Positions 21,557-25,219 of a stretch of 25,219 nt of DNA are shown one piece after another. Position 1 is the first letter of the stretch; every line of letters starts with the position of its first letter. The position numbers and the translations under genes are program-made. Where the stretch lies: contig CAJNOQ010002281.1 of the NCBI GenBank assembly GCA_905250885.1, positions 1 to 25,219 on the forward strand, in the 5' to 3' direction. Below the pieces are notes generated by a model, which worked only from the letters and a program-made list of their open reading frames with translations, ran no database searches and had not been told where the DNA came from. The stretch comes from Didymodactylos carnosus (taxonomy: Eukaryota > Rotifera > Eurotatoria > Philodinida > Philodinidae).

Positions 21557-21765
21557 TTTGATTACGAGTGAGAGGGTAATAGTAAAACATGAAGACAGAC
21601 GCATGGATACATTATACTGACAGCCATCAGATTACACAGACACACGCAAAATTATCCATACAGCCAAATCAACCTACAGATACGTACAATATGTTATAGC
21701 GATCTCAGCAGATAATGTTAATTGATTCCATGCACTTCTCTATCATGGAGAACCAATATCACCAT

Positions 21766-21838
21766 GGGGATGTAGCTCATATGGTAGAGCGCTCGCTTAG
21801 CATGCGAGAGGTACCGAGATCAATACTCGGCATCTCCA
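21766..21838 (+). tRNA. tRNA-Ala (AGC)
   Basis: A 73-base cloverleaf: acceptor stem GGGGATG pairs with CATCTCC (one G-U pair), D arm GCTC-ATATGGTA-GAGC, anticodon stem CTCGC/GCGAG with loop TTAGCAT giving anticodon AGC, T stem CCGAG/CTCGG, discriminator A. No intron. A run of seven T after position 21839 serves as RNA polymerase III terminator. The A box is normal. The T loop reads ATCAATA instead of the usual TTCRANN, which weakens the B box; the gene may be a poor copy or a pseudogene despite perfect stems. Confidence 0.85.
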
Positions 21839-21839
21839 C

Positions 21840-21846
21840 TTTTTTT
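21840..21846 (+). terminator. Pol III terminator of tRNA-Ala
   Basis: Seven consecutive T begin two bases after the discriminator base. Confidence 0.75.
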
Positions 21847-22116
21847 CGAAATAGCGAATCGAAAGAAGTGTACCCAAGACGTTGAAACAGTGTAATTTAT
21901 TATGTATTAAATGTACATTAACAAAGTAGATTGATTAATTAAACTGGTGCAATATGTAAGACGAGTAATTTTCCAAATTTTTACAGGGAAAGTACGAAAA
22001 TACTCTTGAACTGATATAACATTAATAATAGCCAACTCAAAAGTATTATTCTTGTGCGTTAGAAACCGTAACTAAGAGTTTCAGGCGGGCTTCTATTAAT
22101 GGGAAAAATAGTTCGC

Positions 22117-22213
22117 ATCGAGTGGGTTATAGGTTATCGACCATACTAATTCCGAATATGATCATGGGGGTACCCCATAACCCTTCGAAGATCCGATCTT
22201 CTGTAAAACCAGT
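22117..22213. mobile_element. arm fragment of the 20963-type transposon
   Basis: About 97 bases match the arm of the element at 20963-21556, closer to its right arm (shared GGGTTATAGGTTAT, GGTACCCCATA and GATCTTCTGTAAAACCAG). The fragment stops exactly where the next element begins at a TTAA, but its continuation is not found on the far side. Confidence 0.75.
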
Positions 22214-22836
22214 TTAAGTATTCACTGTCATACAATTAAATTTATTTTTTCTAGATTATTGTTTAGTGTACAACCTGAAGTGTGAAAAGCTACAAAACAG
22301 TTATGTTGTGGTTGAATACATAAATGTATTATCCTTTTCCGAAAACGAGGCGGCTCGGCAGAATGCTTATCACATTTGAACGAAAAGTGATAGCGACATA
22401 CGGTTTTCACCGTTGGATAGAGAACATCGGGGAACGTAAGCGTATGCAAAAGCTAGGCTGCCAGGTAAGGTTTACCATGGTAAGCCTTTCAATGCAAAGT
22501 CTACGAGACCGCCGTTCCTGGACCGTACGATAGATTGGGATTTTCAAACAGTGCAATCAATAGCGCAAACCGAGATCTACAATTCTAGACCAGTCTTCAC
22601 TCTCTATCTCTTATAATACAAAAGCTATAAGCATTTTGCCCAGAGCCTCGATTTCGGCCAGTTGACCTTAGGTGATCCTAAAATGGGTCAAGATAGGGAT
22701 AATCGGTCACGCTGAGTCGAGTGGTGATGTTTATTTTTAGTTTCAAATCGACCTAAAGTCATTATATCAAGAGTTTCAAATTAAAGCATTCTACCGCTAT
22801 GTGGTATATAGAGCGAATATTTCGAAAAATCTTGAT

Positions 22837-22955
22837 ATAGTTTTTGCATACGCTTACATTCCCCGATGTCTTCTATCCAACGGTGAAAACCGCATGTCCC
22901 TATCACTTTTCGTTTAAATGTGATAAGCATTCTGCCTCGTTTTCAGAAAAGGATA
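22837..22955 (+). repeat. diverged third copy of arm
   Basis: Aligns with 23360-23485 in direct orientation (TTTTGCATACGCTTAC, ATCACTTTTCGTT, GTGATAAGCATTCTGCC), with several substitutions and a short deletion. It is older than the two outer arms. Confidence 0.8.
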
Positions 22956-23073
22956 ATAGTTCACATGTAAATATGTCCATTGCGTTTTCAACTCGCATTT
23001 TTCATATTTACACCGTAATCTTGATTTTAAAACTTTTGGCCAATGTTCATTACCATCATATCGTGATGGTGAA

Positions 23074-23193
23074 TTCCCGTTTCGTCGAAAGCTTAATTCG
23101 TATTCCTGTTTCGTCGAAAAAATGTTTAGAGCTTTCTTTCTAGTGTTCCCGTTTTGTCAAAAATAAAGCTTTAGCTGTTCCTGTTTCGTCGTA
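23074..23193 (+). repeat. four degenerate TTCCYGTTTYGTC repeats
   Basis: Copies start at 23074, 23103, 23146 and 23178. Copies one to three are followed by GAAA or AAAA, then a GCTT-containing spacer. Spacing is 29, 43 and 32 bases. Confidence 0.7.
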
Positions 23194-23598
23194 TCATCAC
23201 GTCATACAGCCACTGGTACAATACCACCAAGAAAAAGTTATTTGTGCATCGAAATGTACGATTACACGATTTAGAAAATCGTTATAAATAACAGACATTA
23301 ACGCTGGAAGAATATCTTGAAAAAGTAATGGTAATGATAAACCTTACCTGGCAGCCTAGCTTTTGCATACGCTTACGTTCCCCGATGTTCTCTACCCAAC
23401 GGTGAAAACCGTATGTCGCTATCACTTTTCGTTCAAATGTGATAAGCATTCTGCCGAGCCGCCTCGTTTTCGGAAAAGGATAATACATTTATGTATTCAA
23501 CCACAACATAACTGTTTTGTAGCTTTTCACACTTCAGGTTGTACACTAAACAATAATCTAGAAAAAATAAATTTAATTGTATGACAATGAATACTTAA

Positions 23599-24916
23599 TA
23601 TAATTGCTGCAAAATATGTTTGCTATAAAATAACAACCTAACTGTAAAAGTGTACTTTTTTTTGTACTTTTTTTGCATGTTGTTCGCCACCAATGGGTCA
23701 TGGATGACCCATGGTATTGCTCAACACTGGAGCAACTTTGATTCGATTCAATCTTGAAATTGACATATTGCACTACTAATTGCTTTATTCTACTGGTGGG
23801 TTTGCCGCCAGCTTCTACAGATCAATGGTGGTAGGTAAAGGGTTAAAAGTGATTGCTGTATGGAAAGAAGTTTTATTTTTACTTCTATTTGGAATATGAT
23901 TCATCCAAGGCATCAAAGAAGAGAGAAATAAAGAAAAAATATTCTTCTCATTTTCTCGCATGCAGCATTCTCTATGTCACATAAGAAAAAGAACTGAATC
24001 GTAGAGCACTATTGATAAAGAAGAAAAAGAGCAGAGATCGGGGTTAAAATCCTTGGGTATTTCTTGTGTATGTAGTAACAGAAGTGCATAATTGACACGT
24101 GTGAGAAAAAGCTATATTTTCCATTTTTTTTGAAGAAAAAGCACATTATTCACTGCCAACAGGACCATTAAAGATCTTTTCGAATAGCAATCAAAAATTT
24201 CTCCTTTTCGTTCTACAAATGGCCAAAATTTACATACACATACTTCTTTTGTTCGTTCTGATTATGACCTCTATTTTTTTCTTTCACAATCATATTGTAG
24301 AAAATATTTAGAAAAGAAAAAAGAAAAAGAAAATTTTTTTCTATTCCAGATTAAATAGAAGCTCTCGTTGCTTATTACTCAATGTGCTAAGGAACCAGAC
24401 GGCAAATAACATAGCATAAAATACACTAAAAATACTACAATTTTTCTTCGAATCCCATGAAATTCACTGTCTCTTACTTGACTAGCCTAGGAATATAAAA
24501 TTTCGTTAAAGAGATCTGAGAGATTCGTATGCATTTTCGAGTGAGTAATTTTATGCTGAGAAAATTGTTTTTTTGTTCAAAATCCGAGGTACTTTGATTT
24601 CAGTCTTAGTGAGATGCTCTTCATCCTTAAAGCTGACGATATATCTTCCACAAAATCAATTTTTAGAAAAATCAATGGTTTGATAGCTTAACAGTTCTTG
24701 TATCGATTACAGTAGTTTCCTTGACTGGTTTTCAAGAGTATTTCTTTTGTAAATAGAAACGTTTTCATCTAAACTTTTTGTCAAGAGACTTCTGAAAAGT
24801 ATTCTGTTTTTTTCTTTACGACACAATAGTAAATACTGATGTTTTATGATAAATCCTTTTCTTCATTAAGTATGTTATGTCATGTACCAGAGTCGTGCCA
24901 TAAGAGAGAAGATCAT
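23599..24916. other. non-coding stretch
   Basis: No gene recognised. Contains a 9-bp palindrome, ATGGGTCAT-GG-ATGACCCAT (23693-23712), and A/G-rich tracts around 24300-24340. Short frames are not protein-like. Confidence 0.4.
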
Positions 24917-25036
24917 AGTCAAGGTTATTGCGCAAGAATATATGCATGCTTATTGTGCAAGAATATTTGCAAGCTTATGGTGCAAGAATAATTCAAGTTT
25001 ATTGCACAGAGTATAGTCAAGATTATTGCACGTATA
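24917..25036 (+). repeat. 25-bp tandem array, five degenerate units
   Basis: Units with a core TTATTGYGCAAGAATA recur with TTAT anchors at 24925, 24950, 24975, 24999 and 25023 (spacing 25, 25, 24, 24). The first three units are well kept; the last two have drifted to TTATTGCAC. Confidence 0.8.
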
Positions 25037-25044
25037 AATAGATC

Positions 25045-25219
25045 GAGTTTTATTGTTAAGGAAAACTTTTTTGTTTGTTAATAAACGGTAGTCATACACA
25101 TCAGAAAAGACGAATCTTTGCACCAAAGCTAGTGCACCACTTTATTAGGTTCGTCTTTTCTGATGTGTATGACTACCGTTTATTAACAAACAAAAAAGTT
25201 TTCCTTAACAATAAAACTC
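25045..25219. repeat. perfect 70-bp inverted repeat with 35-nt loop
   Basis: Positions 25045-25114 and 25150-25219 are exact reverse complements over 70 bases with no mismatch, separated by a 35-base loop. The window ends exactly at the end of the second arm, so the palindrome may continue beyond it. This could be a young foldback element or an assembly or library artefact at a contig end. Confidence 0.9.

Larger units (their letters stand above)
22218..23594. mobile_element. foldback element flanked by TTAA, with internal third arm copy
   Basis: Arms 22218-22474 and 23337-23594 are inverted copies with only about two or three differences. Ends read GTATTCACTGTCATACAATT and, on the minus strand, GTATTCATTGTCATACAATT. 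TTAA lies directly outside each end (22214-22217, 23595-23598), a candidate 4-bp target duplication. The interior holds a more diverged partial arm (22837-22955, same direction as the right arm), four CCYGTTTYGTC repeats and a transposon-like motif at 22697-22733. Identical open frames in the two arms follow from the duplication and match no protein I know. Confidence 0.8.

Noticed and set aside
22228-22449. 73-residue frame repeated identically at 23363-23584
   Set aside because: Identity follows from the inverted arms of a transposon; the peptide matches no family and has no promoter context.
1-25219. CRISPR arrays, bacterial operons or phage modules
   Set aside because: Spliced genes, an A/B-box tRNA with T-run terminator and eukaryotic transposons show nuclear eukaryotic DNA; the only tandem array (24917-25036) has no spacer structure.

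Overview
The window looks like AT-rich metazoan nuclear DNA from a repeat-laden, gene-poor stretch. Evidence: a four-exon cytochrome P450 with GT-AG introns (two of them only 58 and 91 bp), an intron-less dehydrogenase of a type I associate with fungi, an A-box/B-box tRNA gene followed by a T run, and many decayed genes among cut-and-paste transposons. Together these recall a bdelloid rotifer (decaying gene copies, many small DNA transposons, foreign genes). That assignment is inference; no taxonomic marker was read.

Layout. 1-1478: non-coding, with a truncated foldback element (589-849). 1479-3450: broken two-exon gene for a DsbA/thioredoxin-fold secreted protein, whose intron holds a 372-bp insert-like block. 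3775-4060: cluster of TTACG words. 4338-5382: large, almost perfect palindromic transposon. 6393-6818: TTAA-flanked foldback element. 6819-9071: nothing coding seen. 9075-11232: a 2.16-kb transposon with ~257-bp inverted repeats carrying a CENP-B-type transposase whose catalytic core is deleted. 11662-12834: wreck of a secreted Ser/Thr-rich protein gene. 12910-13388: 5' end of a Tc1/mariner-type transposon. 13519-14403: intact atypical short-chain dehydrogenase/reductase (minus strand). 14950-16070: gag and protease remnant of a Ty3/gypsy-type retroelement with a visible -1 frameshift site. 17782-20576: intact P450, with a foldback element in intron 1. 20811-20865: stray copy of a P450 intron/exon junction. 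20963-21556: third palindromic transposon. 21766-21838: tRNA-Ala(AGC). 22117-23594: nested transposon fragments. 24917-25219: 25-bp tandem array running into a perfect 70-bp-stem hairpin at the window edge.

The most interesting pattern is a set of three palindromic elements (4338-5382, 9075-11232, 20963-21556) whose termini all read 5'-CGAGG. The first two lie at target sites reconstructing exactly to CTTAG and CTCAG, with TTA and TCA duplicated; the third fits on its left side only. This is the CTNAG target and TNA duplication known for the Tc4/Tc5 foldback transposons of C. elegans. One of the three carries the N- and C-terminal parts of a CENP-B-type transposase, giving a plausible but damaged source for the group. 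The two intact protein genes (P450 and SDR) are both redox enzymes, but nothing shows they work together.
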